Source: Chondrosia reniformis (lineage: Eukaryota > Porifera > Demospongiae > Chondrillida > Chondrillidae). Taken from it: DNA of 64,000 nt. Position numbers and translations under genes: made by a program. The DNA lies in contig OX359195.1 of assembly GCA_947172415.1 (NCBI GenBank), positions 3,033,501 through 3,097,500 of the forward strand, read 5' to 3'. Shown here piece after piece: positions 35,101 to 50,100 of the stretch. The notes beneath the pieces are model-generated. The model was given only the letters and a program-made list of their open reading frames with translations, was not told the DNA's origin and did no database searches. How positions within the stretch are numbered: position 1 is the stretch's first letter; each line of letters opens with the position of its first letter.

Positions 35101-38100
35101 CCAATTTTGCTAACGTAGTTGGCTTATATTATTTTCATTTTTTACATTCCTTATGTCCACAATGTGAGATTTATATATAACTATATACGGTAGGGGTCAA
35201 AAAAGTATCCGTTCGGTGTCGTTTACTCTTACTTTCGCTCGTACGAAAACGGTGTGAGGACAATTACGAATAATCATCTGTACTTTCTGCGAGAGGAATG
35301 CAGTACATGAGAACGTTTCGTGTTAATTATAGAGACGATCTGAAACACCCTTGAAGCACTTTGGGACAAATTGAAGACGAAGATGAAACAAAACGGAACA
35401 TAGTTCCAGCTTAGTCTTAACAAATGGAACGGATACTTTTTGACCCCTACCGTATAAGGATTTCAGAAATTACATATTAAAATGTGAGCAGCTTTCAAAT
35501 TTCGAAAAATTTAAACACTACTATTTTGTCTATATATGCCATATATATTTATGCATACCATGTTATATTATCAAAATAATAGATGGAGATAGTGGTCAAG
35601 GCTGTAGGAGACTGAATGACTAAATATATTTATGACGTTTTACAATGACACTGATATAAGGGTCCACTGATCCTTCATAGTCTGAGATGCCTTTAATTTC
35701 ACTTAAAATACATTTCTGCATGTACTTGGTAAACTACAGCACTGGATACAACTTTGCCTTAATTATGGGCCACAACTGTTTTAATTCTGACTGTTTTGTA
35801 AAGAATACAAAACCTATGATTGCTATTCACTAAGTCAATTGACCAGTTAATATGGTGTAAAGTATATGTAATGTTAACTGGTCTTTGTAGGAATTAAATG
35901 TTTAACTGGGTTTCCTCTTGGCTATGGTTCACTTTATTGCAGTATTTGTTTCTTATCATCTGTTCCTTATAGCTGCTAGAAGCAGAAACCATTATACCTC
36001 TGACTCTTGCTACTAAAACAACTAAGGTTGTTTTGGCTGGTGACAAGATGCAGGTAAGAAACTTCTTTTTTAGAGGTTACCACTAGGTCTCACTTTAAAG
36101 GAATAGTATTTATTGCCAGATCTGCAAGTTAACAATTAGTTATACACCTTACCACTGAGTCCCAAAGAGGAAAAAGGGATGTATTCAGTTCAACCACTGT
36201 TGAATGGTAAAGAGAGATTCTGATTCCGATCAAGAGGACTTTGGTTCTGCAAACCCAAGTTCATTGCATATTTATGATAGAGAATAGTAATTACACTAAT
36301 GACTATAAAAGTTTTGCAACAGTAGTTCTTGAAATGACCAAATTTCAATCGTTAGATCTTCATCAGTAGTATGTTATAATAGGAATAAGATGGTGTTAAA
36401 ATTGATGTTGTATGATAGATGGTTCAAAGGTCGATTCCTGAGAAGTACTCAAAATATTAAATTATGAAAAAATTAAATTTATGTTGGTGGTGTTAAAGTG
36501 ATTCCATTCTGGTTCTGGAGGTATTCCAGGGTTCATATTGAAGCTGGATAAGTTGTGTAACCTGTTAGTTTCCTTTTGTTTCACATTTTTCACTCCATAA
36601 TACTTTGGTCTTGTCCCAAGAGATATTGTGGAGGGTTTCCTAACATTCCGTAGACAGCTCTGTGGTGTTCCTTTGGGAATCCTGGATGTTTCACCCATGT
36701 ACGTCTCTCCACATTCACAGTGAATTTGCTGTGTTCTGCTCTTGCAGAACTGGTGTCTCAACCTTTTAGTCAGTATAGACTGTGGGCCGATGGGAGACTT
36801 GAGCACTATCCTAACGTTAAGGGGCAAGATCTGTGAAAGGTTTCACTAATTCCTTTGATACATGTACTGTAGACTGATTTTTTTCTTTCTCATTCCTTCT
36901 TTTCACTTCTCTCTTTTACCATGTCCTTTGTACAAGTACTTTTCATAGCTATTGACTTTAAAGTGCATTTAGTGTCGTTTAGCTCCTTTTTAAGCCCATT
37001 ACTTGGCAGATGTCTTCAGCTCTCAGTAGAATGGTGATTTGACATTTATCCTATACTTGATGTAGCTATCAGAATGCGTTGATTTTCTATACACAGTGGT
37101 AAAAGTTGTTGTAAATTCCTTTATGACTAAGACACCAAAAATGGAAGTTGTTCCAGTTCTCCCACCCCATGGTGAACTGTATACAGAGTTGAGGTGATCA
37201 TTTAGAAAGTGGTAGTAGGCATGGTAATTCTTAAGTTATACCCATTTCCTTGTTTAATTGAACTATACCTTGCTAGTATTCTTACAACTTTTTTTAAGTA
37301 ATATTGGCTCATGTACATAATATTTGTTGTATATACACCGTCTTGTGCTTTTCCAGTATACAACACTTGCTATCATGTTTAGTAATCAAATTAAGTTGTT
37401 AATGATTCCATTTCCAAACATTTCAATGGTCTGCAAGTGTAATAACTAGGCCAGTAGTAGTTTTAGTAGTAAGGCAATATTTCTGTAGTATGAACAGTTA
37501 CCTCTCTAGGACAGTCACTTGCTTGCCAGTGATACTTACTGCAACCCCATTGTAGCATAGATATACGACACTACTCACAGGGATTGGAAACGTGCCTCAT
37601 GACTGATACACCACAAACCTCGTAATCGGAAGTAATTACGTAAATCCCGCAAGCGAACTGACGTTCAGAACAATCTATTCTTTTAGTTTGAACGTTTAAC
37701 GTTAGTGAATTGAATGGAAAACGATGCTGCAGCTTTTTTAGTGAAAGGATTTTTGCTGTCTTTGTTAAGCTGAATTCACTCTACTCCTATTTCGGAGGTA
37801 GGGTAAGCATTATTATACTTGATCAATTATCGTGACAATACAGTTGACAGTTACATTGTTTCATTTGTGAATTTTACAGAAAGGTAGACATCAGCAAGAG
37901 CAAGTGCAAAGATTAATAAGTACTCTAGATGAAGATTAAGCTGCTAGTGTGTTTACACCTTTTCCGGAAGAACTAAGCCCTACAAAGATTTCACAGTCTT
38001 AGGATAACTGATCTTCCAGTTCAGTGAGATAGATTGCGTACTTGTCTTGTTCTACCAAAACCTGATCCAATATGGTACCAAACAGTTTCAAAGAGTTTTG

Positions 38101-41100
38101 ATAAAGTGTTGGCTATAATTCTATCTACGGTAACAACAAGTCAAAGTAGCAAAGTTATTGGTATGGTCTAAGAGAACTTTCTGCAGATGCTGAAAATGTA
38201 ATCAGATAAAGATAAGATCAGATAAAGTGTTGGCTCTGATTCTATCTACAGAAGCAACAGGTCAAAGTAGCAAAGTTATTGATATGGTTTAAGAGAACTT
38301 TCTGCAGATGCTGAAAATGTAATCAGATATGTAGCCGGTTACATTCCTTTTAAGCTACTGAAAAAGTATTCCAAGTTGGACACAGATGAAGCGTATGCTT
38401 ATGTTGAATGCCTTCAAGATCTAGCAGTACCAGGCCCTGAGTCAAGCTACTATGATTTTACCGAACAATCGATACAAGAGGTTGATAGAGGAGGCTTATA
38501 GTTAAGTTATTTCTTTAGCTGTTGTCTTTGGTAGAGGTGTTTCAAGTGACTGTGTTAACTGGCCTAGCCCTCGATCTACTGAAATTCCCACAAATAGGAT
38601 CCAATGCCACAGATGCTGTTAACCTTATGGTGTCTCAAGCTCCAGCTTTAGCTTGATGTCTGGACTGGTGTTTCGTCTTCCTGCCATTCTAATTTTTCCA
38701 AAATAATTCTCCAGATTATCTTGGTTGAATCTGGCACTCAGGATGTACACATCCCCAGTAAGTGGATTCTCCAGCAATGCTGTGATGAGTTCAACAATCG
38801 ATTTAACTGTATTCACATATATAGAGAGTATAAATATATGTATAGTATATATACATACCTGAAAGCGTTGTGTTTGGTTGATGTCATCCTTATAGGTGGT
38901 CGATACAAAGGAGAAGCTTCCTCATAGTCTTCTTTTTTGACAGCTATCAACAGAAGCTCCTCCAAATTTTTGTATGCCAGGTATCCAGGTTGTTCAAATC
39001 TGTCTTTGATGGATGTGACAATGACATCCAAAACCTCGATAATATTGCTGTCGATAGTGATCTTTAGCTGTTGTTGAAATTCAGCATCAGCATTGCCACT
39101 GTCAAATTGTTTTGGAGTCTTCTTTTTTCCTGGGTAATTGTGGGTCATCGACATCCAGAGTTTCCCTAACTCTTGCAACGTTTTCCTAAAACAAGCTGAA
39201 GTAGGCATCATCCCTTAATGACTCATACGCGTATGCTGTGAGAGTCATTCCAGCAATTCTCTGCCCTTCAGCTGCTGACAATTTAGTGGATTGAAGGGTC
39301 TTAATCAAATTATCTGTGTGCCACAAAAGAAGTTCACCCAAAAAAACACCAAATAGGTATTTGAATGTTTTAAATTGAGCTTCCACACCAATGATTCTTG
39401 CTTTTTTTGTGGAATCTGTCGTTCGATCCTTTGACTCTTCCCAAAATGCTTGCAAGGTAGTATAATTGTCAACCACTGACTTTAATGAATCTGCTCTCAC
39501 AGTCTACCTAGTGGGACAAAGTACGCAAAACCCATAACCATCTGGTATGAGTGCCTCTTTCAGTTTGTCAAGAGTGCCATTTCGCTTTGGAGATGGATAG
39601 ATGGTCATCTATCCATCGAATGCATATAACGAGTTGTTCCTTGTTTGATGAATCTGTGCATTCGTCAGCCATAATGCAAAGAAGGTAGATTTGGACAGGT
39701 TGGAGGCTATTTCTCGAAGTATGGACAAAGCCATAACTTTGAATAATTTTTTTGAATGTCCTGTGAAAAATATTTATCCGTTTTGCGCAATAACCAAGTC
39801 TCAATCCTGAGATCATCATTTCCACACAATTTTAACAACTGGACAAAATTGGAGTCGCTTTCATTGCCATCACCACGGAGTGCAATACCCTGTCGGCCCA
39901 AAAACTGCAAAGTTGATAGAATTTTCAGGAGGCACTGTCTGTTCTCTTTCTTCTGTGCTGCATGCTCCTTTGACAGCATCTCTGCAACATATGGGCAGCT
40001 TGAAGGAATAATCACCATCACTTCCACTGCCTCCTTGTGAGATGTCGAATCTTTGTGTTTCTTCATTCCTACTGTTCCATCCTTCCAATTGCCAAAGCCT
40101 GCAATTGTAAATGGTTCTCCTCTTCTTACATCTATTAGTTTGGACTGGAGCGTTTGTACGCACACATGGCAGAAGACCGTGTCCTTTTGCTCATTATAAT
40201 GGAGCCATTTCCATGTCTTGAACCAAGAAGCTTGACAAGAGTACTTTCGAACTTGTTTTTTCCCGAACTCACGCTTAAGAAATATAAAGGTTGAAGGAGG
40301 ATGATTTGGTGACTCCGGCAAATCGACGAATGGTGCTGCTCCTTTTAATAAAGCCATTATCCGATGGGAACACAATACTACACAAAACTAGAAATGCAGT
40401 GAAATGCGAAACGTCACAGCTGCGAATTAAATGGCTGCCCGCATCCTGCCGTATGGCAAGCCATCAGTAACAAAATTTGGCAGCGATTATAATAGCAGTC
40501 TAAAACGTCGCCTGACAGCCAAAACGTTTTTGCATGTGGTTTCAAAATGTTTTGGCTGTCATGCACCATTTTAGACTGCAATCATAATCGCTGCCAAATT
40601 TTGTTACTGATGGCTTGCCCATACTGCCACTGCCTGACCAATTGAGAACGTTGCGTTGATATTTAGCTTAAAACCTTCAGTATTCAAGAATTTTTTGCAA
40701 AAGCCCATGGAGAGTGCACACCTCGAATACCTGTTTCCCACAGTTTTGATTCTTCCTTGGTGAAAATTTCAGCGTGCTTGACAACTGTGCCCATATTTTG
40801 TGTGCGCAGCTTATGGTACAGGTTATCAAGACTGTTGTGCAACAGCTTGAAACGGGGATCTTTCTTGTCCAAAAAATTGGGCGCAGAGGGATTCCCTGAT
40901 CTCATAGTTCGCAGAAGTCCTGACAATAGACTGGAAATGGTTGTAGGCGTACGCGTGTAGTGGTCCACTTTGCTATTTCGCGCTTCGGCACCAAACAAAG
41001 AGAGCCACCTTACAAGATCTTCTGGATTGGCGTGCTCCAGGAAGTCTTCCGGGCAAGCTTCCTCCAGAACACATTCTCGGGCCTTTTTCCAATCAGCAAA

Positions 41101-44100
41101 ACTTTCATTGCCCATCTACATTTAGTCCATTTACATCTGTTAGCTTGTGTACCCTCTCCTTAATCCTATCTAGCTCTACATTCCTTGTCCTGATGTTCCT
41201 ATTCGAAGATTGTAACTTTTGTAACTTCTGTGGAGTATTAAGGTATTTGTTGGGCACAGTTTTGCTGATGTGTGCCCATTTTCTCTTGAGCCTACTATTC
41301 CCTACCCTGAGACAATTTTGTAGACCACAGCAATTGCTGCTTATGCCACTTGTACTGTTGGTTATCAGGATACGACAGGCTTCATGGTGTGCAACAGATT
41401 TTCCAGTTGTCTCTTTTCTCTCCAACTTCAAAAGTGTCTTCACTGAGGATGCATATTCCAGTAATTGCCTACTAGTAATTCCTTCACATATGCTTGTCTT
41501 ATCTATTTCCATCATTTCCATCATGCATACAGCAGGAGTTAGTGCATGTGAAATGTGGCTAAGAACACCAGAGGTACTTTTCTAAATTTCTTTGTCATTA
41601 ATTCAAATAGTCCAAGTCCAGGTTGGCACTTTAATCAACAATGATATCATGACAGAACAGGGCAGTTGATTGGCAAAGGCCATTTTCCAGACATGTGTTT
41701 TCTTTTTTGATACCAGTTAGGTGGGAGATCCAGAATAGTCTGATCAGAAAAGAGGATTGTGTGACATAGCTACATATCTTCACAGTGAGGTAGAATAACT
41801 TCATATAAGTGATAATTATGTCACTAAAAGTACCTAATGACTCAGCAGACTTGGGGATAGCTTCACTAGCAGTGGTGGAGTTTAAAGGCTTTTCCTTAAG
41901 CCTTCCAGCTTTCTTCCAGAAAGTTTCAGCTTCCTAGGCATCTTCAATCTAGTCAATTATCCCATATCATTGTATGTATATATACACTCAAACCCATTTA
42001 TTACAGACACCTTGGGACCAGACCCTGTCCCTAAGTGAGAAAAATCTGTATATTAGAACAGTTCAGGAAGTATGCACCTCTTCTTAGAAAACGTGACAGA
42101 ATCTACAGAAAACATTGAGTTCTCGATTTTCTCACGATCTTTCCAAATATCCTTGATGGTTAATTTGGCAACTCCATGCTTATCGGCCACAAATTTCTGG
42201 GAGCTTCCCTCCTTAACCTTGCCAATGATCTTCAATTTTGTGTCGAGAGACAGTACAGATCTCTTTCGCTTGCTTTGGAACGGAGTCTACCATCTTCCTA
42301 ACCTTGTGGAATTAAGATAAATCGATACAACTTTAGGTTAAGGCAAACGTTGTGCAATATTTAGGTCATCCGGTAGACAGGCAAATCCGGATTAGAGGCG
42401 TCCGGATAAGAGGCATTTGAGTGTACTTATGATGTAGTCCCTAATTAATTATAACACTTTTTGTTTATTTAATATTTTCCTGGTGAGCAATGGAGAAAGG
42501 AACAAGACTGGAGAGTACCATCAATGTACTGTTAAACTACCACTGAGAAGTGTAAAATAAGAGTATATCATACATTCACAGTAGGGAGGACAAACGTGCC
42601 TCGCACTAATGGTTTTAATTGTCATTTATATAATAGATATATATATATATATGGGGTGCGTCAAGACACGATATTGTTGCATTTCCATTTGTTATGTTAC
42701 TGGGCATACGTATGCATTTACAGCGCTTGTACGTATATAAGCTAACTTAAAAGTACTATAGAAATGTTCTCCACATTTCTCTTAGCTGCTACTTTACCAC
42801 TATATTCTTTCACTACCAATTTGGCAGACGAATGTATACCACCGTATATTAAGTATTAATCGATAGCCAGCGAAATTGACTTTCGTATGGACTATACATT
42901 ATGGGAATTCCCTTTTTAGTTAACCAGATAACACTCAGAAACTTCTTATGATAATAACAAATTGAGGGATTTTATTTTAGATGCTCTCTGAACTTTCAAA
43001 CTGTGGTTTATTCAGTTTTTATCTATTTTAATGTATGCATAGATCAATCCACCAGTTTACTCTACACTGGCACGTCAGTATGGCCTGTGTGACTCTTTGC
43101 TAGAACGTCTCTATGATGACACTGTGTACACAAGTATCTCAGGGAAGAAGTGTAAGGTTGATTTGGTGGAGAATCACAGGTCTCACCCACAAGTAAGCTT
43201 GGATGGTAGTCACCCTCTATGACTCTTTCTTAAAGCAATTGGCCTAAGTAAATACGTACATATGGATTATACCATCATTATTATCTCCTATGCCTCTTAG
43301 TATAGTATTAAACATTGAAGGGCAGCCCTCATGCACTGTACAGCTCTTAAGGCTAAGGGAGCCTTGACAGCAATTTTATTACAATTAACTTACATTTTTA
43401 TTGTGGTAAATGATTTTTTGTATTTTGTTGTGATGATCAAACTAAATGCAGGAGAGTGAGTCCTTAGTGGTGTCTAGTTGTAACAGTATAATGTAACCAA
43501 GGATTGTAGTAGGGTTGTATGCTTTCATTAACTATAATGATACCCAGCACAAGTAAAGTAAGTTCATTACCCCCAATTTCCAACATTTGAGGACGTAGCA
43601 GTAGCAGCACTTGCACGGTGATAGTTAACCTTGTGAGGATGCAAGAGCCAGAAACACAGTGGAACCCTGTTAAGATGAAACATTGGGACCAATAAAGTTT
43701 TATTTTTACTAGTAATAAATTATTAATCTAGTACCTGGCAAGGTAACTATACATTAGTTTCAGAATTATACTAATGTATATTTATGTAACAGTTAAAACC
43801 CAGGGGCAAGGACTATAACCAAAGTATACAGTAATACGAGGTGGTGAGGCCAAGTAATCTTTCAGCGGAAGCCAAAGGCAATGGGCTATAACTGATTTGT
43901 ACCCCCATGTCATGGCAATGTGCTGAGCAATTCAATGTATTTTGGGTTATCCCCTTGAAAATTGACATTTGTCTTGTCAATTTGTGCCATTGTTTAAATA
44001 TAAATATCATATACATGGTGCCCTTCTAGTAATACTGTCCTGCTTTATAACAGTCCTCCAGTTTTGCCTTTCTAAACAGAAATTACCTTTTATCCTTTAT

Positions 44101-47100
44101 TGCTGAAACCAGTACCAAATTATCATGATTCAGTAAATGCGAAATTAATTGCTAACCAATAGTTACTGTAGCCAGAGGTATGTAGATAGTTCAGTATCAT
44201 TTGCAGTACTTTCATTTCAGTGTCTCTTTTCAGATACTTGAACTACCCTCAAAGCTGTTTTATGATAATTCATTAACCTCTCATGCTCACTTTCCTGAGG
44301 AAGGACCCAAGGATATTCCCAACATATCTTTTGTTGGAGTAGATGGCCAGGAGAGAAGAGATGAGGATTCTCCTTCTTATTATAATGTTTTCGAAGCAGA
44401 CAGTGTAGTAAACAAGGTATTTCTGATTTAACTTAACCAATAGTGCTTTCTATAAGTTAATGTATATGGTAAGGTCAGGTTTCTAGTGGTATACAACCTT
44501 GTCCAGTCAGTCTCTTTGTCCACTGTTAACATGGATATATACGAAGCTTTTTATAGGAAAGTGATTAGTATATGTATGGTTAAGTTGATATCACTTTAGA
44601 CACCCATTCAATTTTTTGTAGATATTCATAATACTTTCACATTTCCCTATAGGCAGTAGAGTTTTGTAGGAAGGGATTGAGGCAGCAGGAAGTGTGTGTA
44701 CTTGCATTATACCATCAGCAGATTACTATAATTCGGCAGATGTTAAGAAAACATGGCCTTCATCAGGTATAGTGTAACCTACCTTTGTAATTAAGAGATC
44801 TTGTTTACTCTAGTATGGTTATAAATTTGTAATTTTAGGTTCATGTTTTAAACTTGCAAGGTGTCCAGGGATTAGAATACAGAGCATTGATATTGACTAC
44901 AGTGCGTACATGTTCAACAGAACCAGATGATGATGAGAGTGGAGGATTTTTATCAAGCCCAAAGGTATCCTGTAAACTATGTTTTTTTACTGAGCCTTTT
45001 GTAATAGAATCATCCTCTTCTGTATTTCTCTGTTGCTTCTTAGTTGTTCAATACAGCTATTACACGTGCAAGACAGTGGTTAACTGTTGTTGGAGAACCG
45101 GTAACTCTCTGTTCAGTGGGTAGCAACAGAACCTGTTGGCTTCAATTTATTAAGAAGTGTATCAGTTTAAACACTTTCATTTATAGCAGTCCACAAAGTT
45201 TTGAACCTAACCTTGAAAGACGGCTGATTACAAAGTAAATATAGCCAACTGCAATAATTAGTACATACATTTTAAAAGATGGTTGTTTTTCAAATGTATT
45301 CTTTCCTGTATTCCTTATTTATTTTTTTATAAACTTCTGTCCATATTAATAGCAAGGTAGCAAAGTAAAAATTCATCTGTATACATTATAATGAAGTATG
45401 TGGAAGGTGTTTTTTGACTTAGGTATTTTGTCAAACTTGATTGTTTAATATACTTTACCTTATTCCCCCAGGCAAATAGCTTCTCAAGCAAGTAAATCAG
45501 CACAGGTAGCTTGGGTACCCAGTACACTACTCCTCTTGTTTAATCATAATGTTTTTCTTTATTATTAGCCTCTTCTACCAGAAGATGTGATGATTTCAAC
45601 AGATAGGTAAAACAATAATTGTCCTAATGTTTAGGCCCATGGCACTGTCATTGCTGCTTGTTAGCACATGTGCTTTTAGCTAATGCAGCAGCTCATTCCA
45701 GAAGGAGAAATTGTGTTTGACATTAATTGCTTTAGGAAAGACTCCAAAGGATATATATATGTATATAGCCCACAAATGTATTAATATTGAAGGGACAGTC
45801 TGCCTGTATACTGGAGTAATCCTAATTAAAAAATGAGTTAACAACTAAAAAGCCGTCTTCACAGTTTATACATATCTACACGTTAAGGCTAGCAGTAAAA
45901 GAAACGTAATTTTTTGGCATTTCTGCTTAAATTAGTTTTAACAAAGCAGATATACCAACAAGAAAGATTATGGTTACCGAGAAAATTGGTGATATACTTT
46001 CAGAGGATGATGATGAATCAGTCAGAAACTTAGCAGGTTGGTCAGGTTTAACAGTAAATGACTACTAACTCCTTTCTTACTTATACTTGTTTACTCTTTA
46101 AGACAAACTTATATTTGAATACAATACAACTGAACCACTTGTAAGACTTCTCAACAATAGCCAACAACTTGAAAACAAACTGAAGGAATTAAAACAGAAG
46201 TAAGTGTTGCTAGTTGTTATTGAAATTTTAGTTATAATTACTCACTGTTTGAAGATCTTTAGTTAAACAGCCTGTATTTAATGAGTATGAAGTAGTTTCT
46301 GCAAGGGAAGTGTTACCAACCAATTTGTTTTCAGTGGAAAAACAGCAGGAAACAAGTTCTTTTTCTGGTAAAACCTATTTGCTATTATTGTATATCTAGA
46401 ATTCACAATTAACAAATCTGTAGGTAATATTCCTGCGGATGCAGATGACAGCTTAAAGAAGTCAACTGGTGAATTTTACCTTATTTTTGTAACACATTTA
46501 TGGTTCCCTACAAATATTCAGATGTCTACATATAGCCAACTCTTGCCTTGTAGCATAAAAGTGTAAGAAATATCAGCTTTGATGATATAGCATTTATACC
46601 ATTGTATGTCTATCAAGTTTAACTTCTTTTAAAGTTAAAACTGGCAGTCCTACTGACCCTGTGTAGGTCAAATGATTCTCCTCCTCAATCAAGAACAGAG
46701 TCTTCTTCTACAAAGGAGGGCAGTGCTGGATAGTATTCGTACTACTCCCAATGGTGGTGCCTTTCGTAACATACATTCACTAAAGCAACAAATAGAAAAG
46801 CACCTTTCTCTTATAGGGGAAGAAATGAACCTACTGAAGGTAAGGAAAGATGAATTATTTTTAGAGATTTTGTTTGATATTTTGTTGTAGTATGCATTTT
46901 ATATATATCCTTAGGATCTAGAGAAGCAGGATTCATTTGGAAATGCAAGGAGCAATGTTCCTACACTACCAAATATTAATCAGATGAACCTGCCTAACCC
47001 AAGGCAGTCATTTGTTGCAAATACTGGCTATGGATTAAACACCAGGATGGCATTGGTAAATAACATGCTTTTCTTAAATAACACAACTGTTGAATGGTGT

Positions 47101-50100
47101 ATGCTAGTTTTCTCTGTTGGAAACCTTAAACTAGCAAAGAATGCATATTTGTTATTTACTCAACTCTCATGATAACAAAAACACAGATGATAGATATACC
47201 ATTGTTATTGTCAGTGACAGTGTACAAAAGGGCTTCTTACAAAGTAACAGAAGCCTCTGGTTATAGGTGTAACCTTGGAGAGTTGCCAAATAACCAGTTT
47301 GTTTATGATATAGTGACCTTGGCAATTACTTTGTTTATCAGATACAGTGGAGTCTGGATAAGTTGAATCTCTGAAGACCCAAAAATTTATGTCACGAGTT
47401 CTCCTTTCATTATTCAATACAAAACATCAATCAGAGAGTTTATTACTATGTATTATATAGACATCTTGGTTGAGACTAATAAACTTATTCAACTATTCAA
47501 GAAATTGAGGCTAAGCAAGATCGATTTACGTAAATGTGCTCCACTGTACTGGTTTGCTCATTAAAGACTAAATTTAGGACAGTCTTGCAGCTGTGTAATT
47601 GGGATCTCAATGGTGTTGTTACATCATAGGTTTTACCACAGATTATTAAAGATTTCATTACAGTCATTGTTAACATTTCTAAATTTGCTGAACTCCTAGT
47701 CATGCTGAGTCCCTTGCGGTCTCAATTCTCTTATCCTAAAGTTAGATTTTTGGTATTTTTATAAAAGTCTGTGTTTGTATAAAGACAATTATGTGGAAGA
47801 CAGCTGTGATATTACAATTTTGGGATGGTTGATTGGCCTAAATTGATGGGCCCCTGTGCAAAGTAACACTTAATTTGGCCTTTTTAGTTTGCCTTTATAA
47901 CTTTACCACTAAGCATCCACTGGGCTACATTCATAATAAGATTAGTGGATTTCATACGAGCATCAGCAACATTCCCACCTCATCCTTTGCTGATGAAGAC
48001 CTTCGTGGTCGAAACGTTCAATAATCTGTGTGAAATTACTGTTGCTGATGCTCAGATGAAATACACTGATCTTATGTATATATACGTATATGTAATAGTT
48101 TTAGCCCAAAGGCGAGGACTATTGTCAGAATATCATACGAGGCCAAGGTGGAGCCAAGGGCAAGTAAATATATTTAAGCAGATGTCTGAGGTGATGGGCT
48201 GTAACTGATATACGTATACCCCGTTGCCACAGCCTGCATTCAGGCAGCCTGGGATTGAATTGGCTAAAACGGCCAAGGGAAGTGTTAAATTTCGTGCAGG
48301 GACTACAGAAATCGCCGCTTTCTAAGAAAATGAATGCATTAGATTTACTTCACTTACTGTACTAACTTGTTTACGCCGTATATCCTATTAATCAGCACTT
48401 CACGCAATAAACAGTAGATAATCCCCTTATTTCAGCTCGTTGCCATCACATCCGGGGTATATAATAATAGATTTTCATTATTGTGACATATCATGTAAAA
48501 TTCAATGATACCCCAACTAGTTTAGGTTTATAATCACATGTAAAACAAGGTCTGTGGCTGCTAAATGAGACTTTAAGGGGCTGAATTGATTGCTTGATTT
48601 TATAAAGATCTATGTTGTGATGTAAGCATATGATTAATGGTGTGGATACAGTAAAATTATTAGGTTACAAATAAATTTAGTGACATGATGAAGATGGTTT
48701 TTTCAAGTGCTGTTATTGAGTGGAAATGGAGATTCATATATGTGCATTTATTACATAACTTACACCTGCAAGGGTGAAACACAGGACATGTGGTCAAAAA
48801 GTGGGTGGCATCCTCATTCTCATTAAACCTTACCAAACCCTTCTCTCCAAGGGCACTTTTGGGCGTCACAATCTGCCCACCTCAATTTTGAAGTGGGAGA
48901 CATCCACACCTGAGGGAAGCCAGGACCCACCTCATATCACTGCATCCCATCATCACATATGCCTCTGCTGATGGACATCCCTTTAACATCTTTAGTAAAG
49001 TTATATTATAACAAGTACACTAGTCAATTGAAACCAAATTCTTTAATTAAAGTGTTATATTTCTTTGAGTATGGAAATTCCTAGTCACAAAGGCTTGTTC
49101 TCATTCTGTAGTAAGCCAGACTTCCACCAGATTCACTATTATATAATCCACTCTTTCATGGCTAAGTTATTAAATTTGTTAGATATAAATGTCCAGAAGA
49201 ATTTGTTATCAGCAAAAGGAGAGCATTAGTATCACTGACTGTATTAATTAGTATATCATAGAAGGATGCAGAAGTTTTAATGCCAGGTATCAGTTTCATT
49301 AAATTGTTCTGCACTTGTTCTAAACATCTTAACTCTTTAAGACCACATACATGGCACCTGTATTCAATTGTACTAATTATTAGAGATCCAAAAAGGTGGG
49401 TTAAGATTTTATAGGGAAATTTCCTGAGGCTCTAGATTTAACAAGTAATTAGTTAGCTGATTTGGGACTTTCTTTGCTATCACTGATTTTGTCCTTGAGA
49501 GATTGATGTAGGTTCTGAAGTATCCTTGGGACCTATGAATGGATTGTCTCCTCCTTCAAAGTGGTCTTCAACTACCGACTGCAACTGAGATCCTGTTAAT
49601 GTTGTCTCTATACGACTAGACTTCAGGTATTGATTGGTAATGCTTGCCTCATGAATGCTCGGAAGGCTAACAACATTTGAACCCTGATTCTCCAGTGTCT
49701 GCTGAAGGAGGCCTAGGGGTACCTTGGTGTGCTGAAGGAGGCCTAGGAGTGCCTTTGTCTGCTGCCAAAGGAGGCCTAGGGGTGCCTTGGTCTGGTGATG
49801 TAGAAGGGGAAGTTACCTTCAAAATATTCATTTCTTTCCTCATCGACTGATTTTGAGATTCTTCACTTTATGTTGCCCCTCCTTTCTTCTTCCCTAGGCA
49901 TGATTGCTTCTTCGGTCAATGGGTGCTTTCTGAGGTATTCCACTTGCTTTCTTTTCTTCTTGACCTTGCTTCTGACATCAATAACTGTCGCTAAGAGAGG
50001 CCACTTTACCTTCGCTTTGATCCCTACTTCTGCATTGTATAGTTCTACCAACTGCAAACCCTTTACAATCGATGTAAGTCCTTCTTTGTCCCAATAAATT

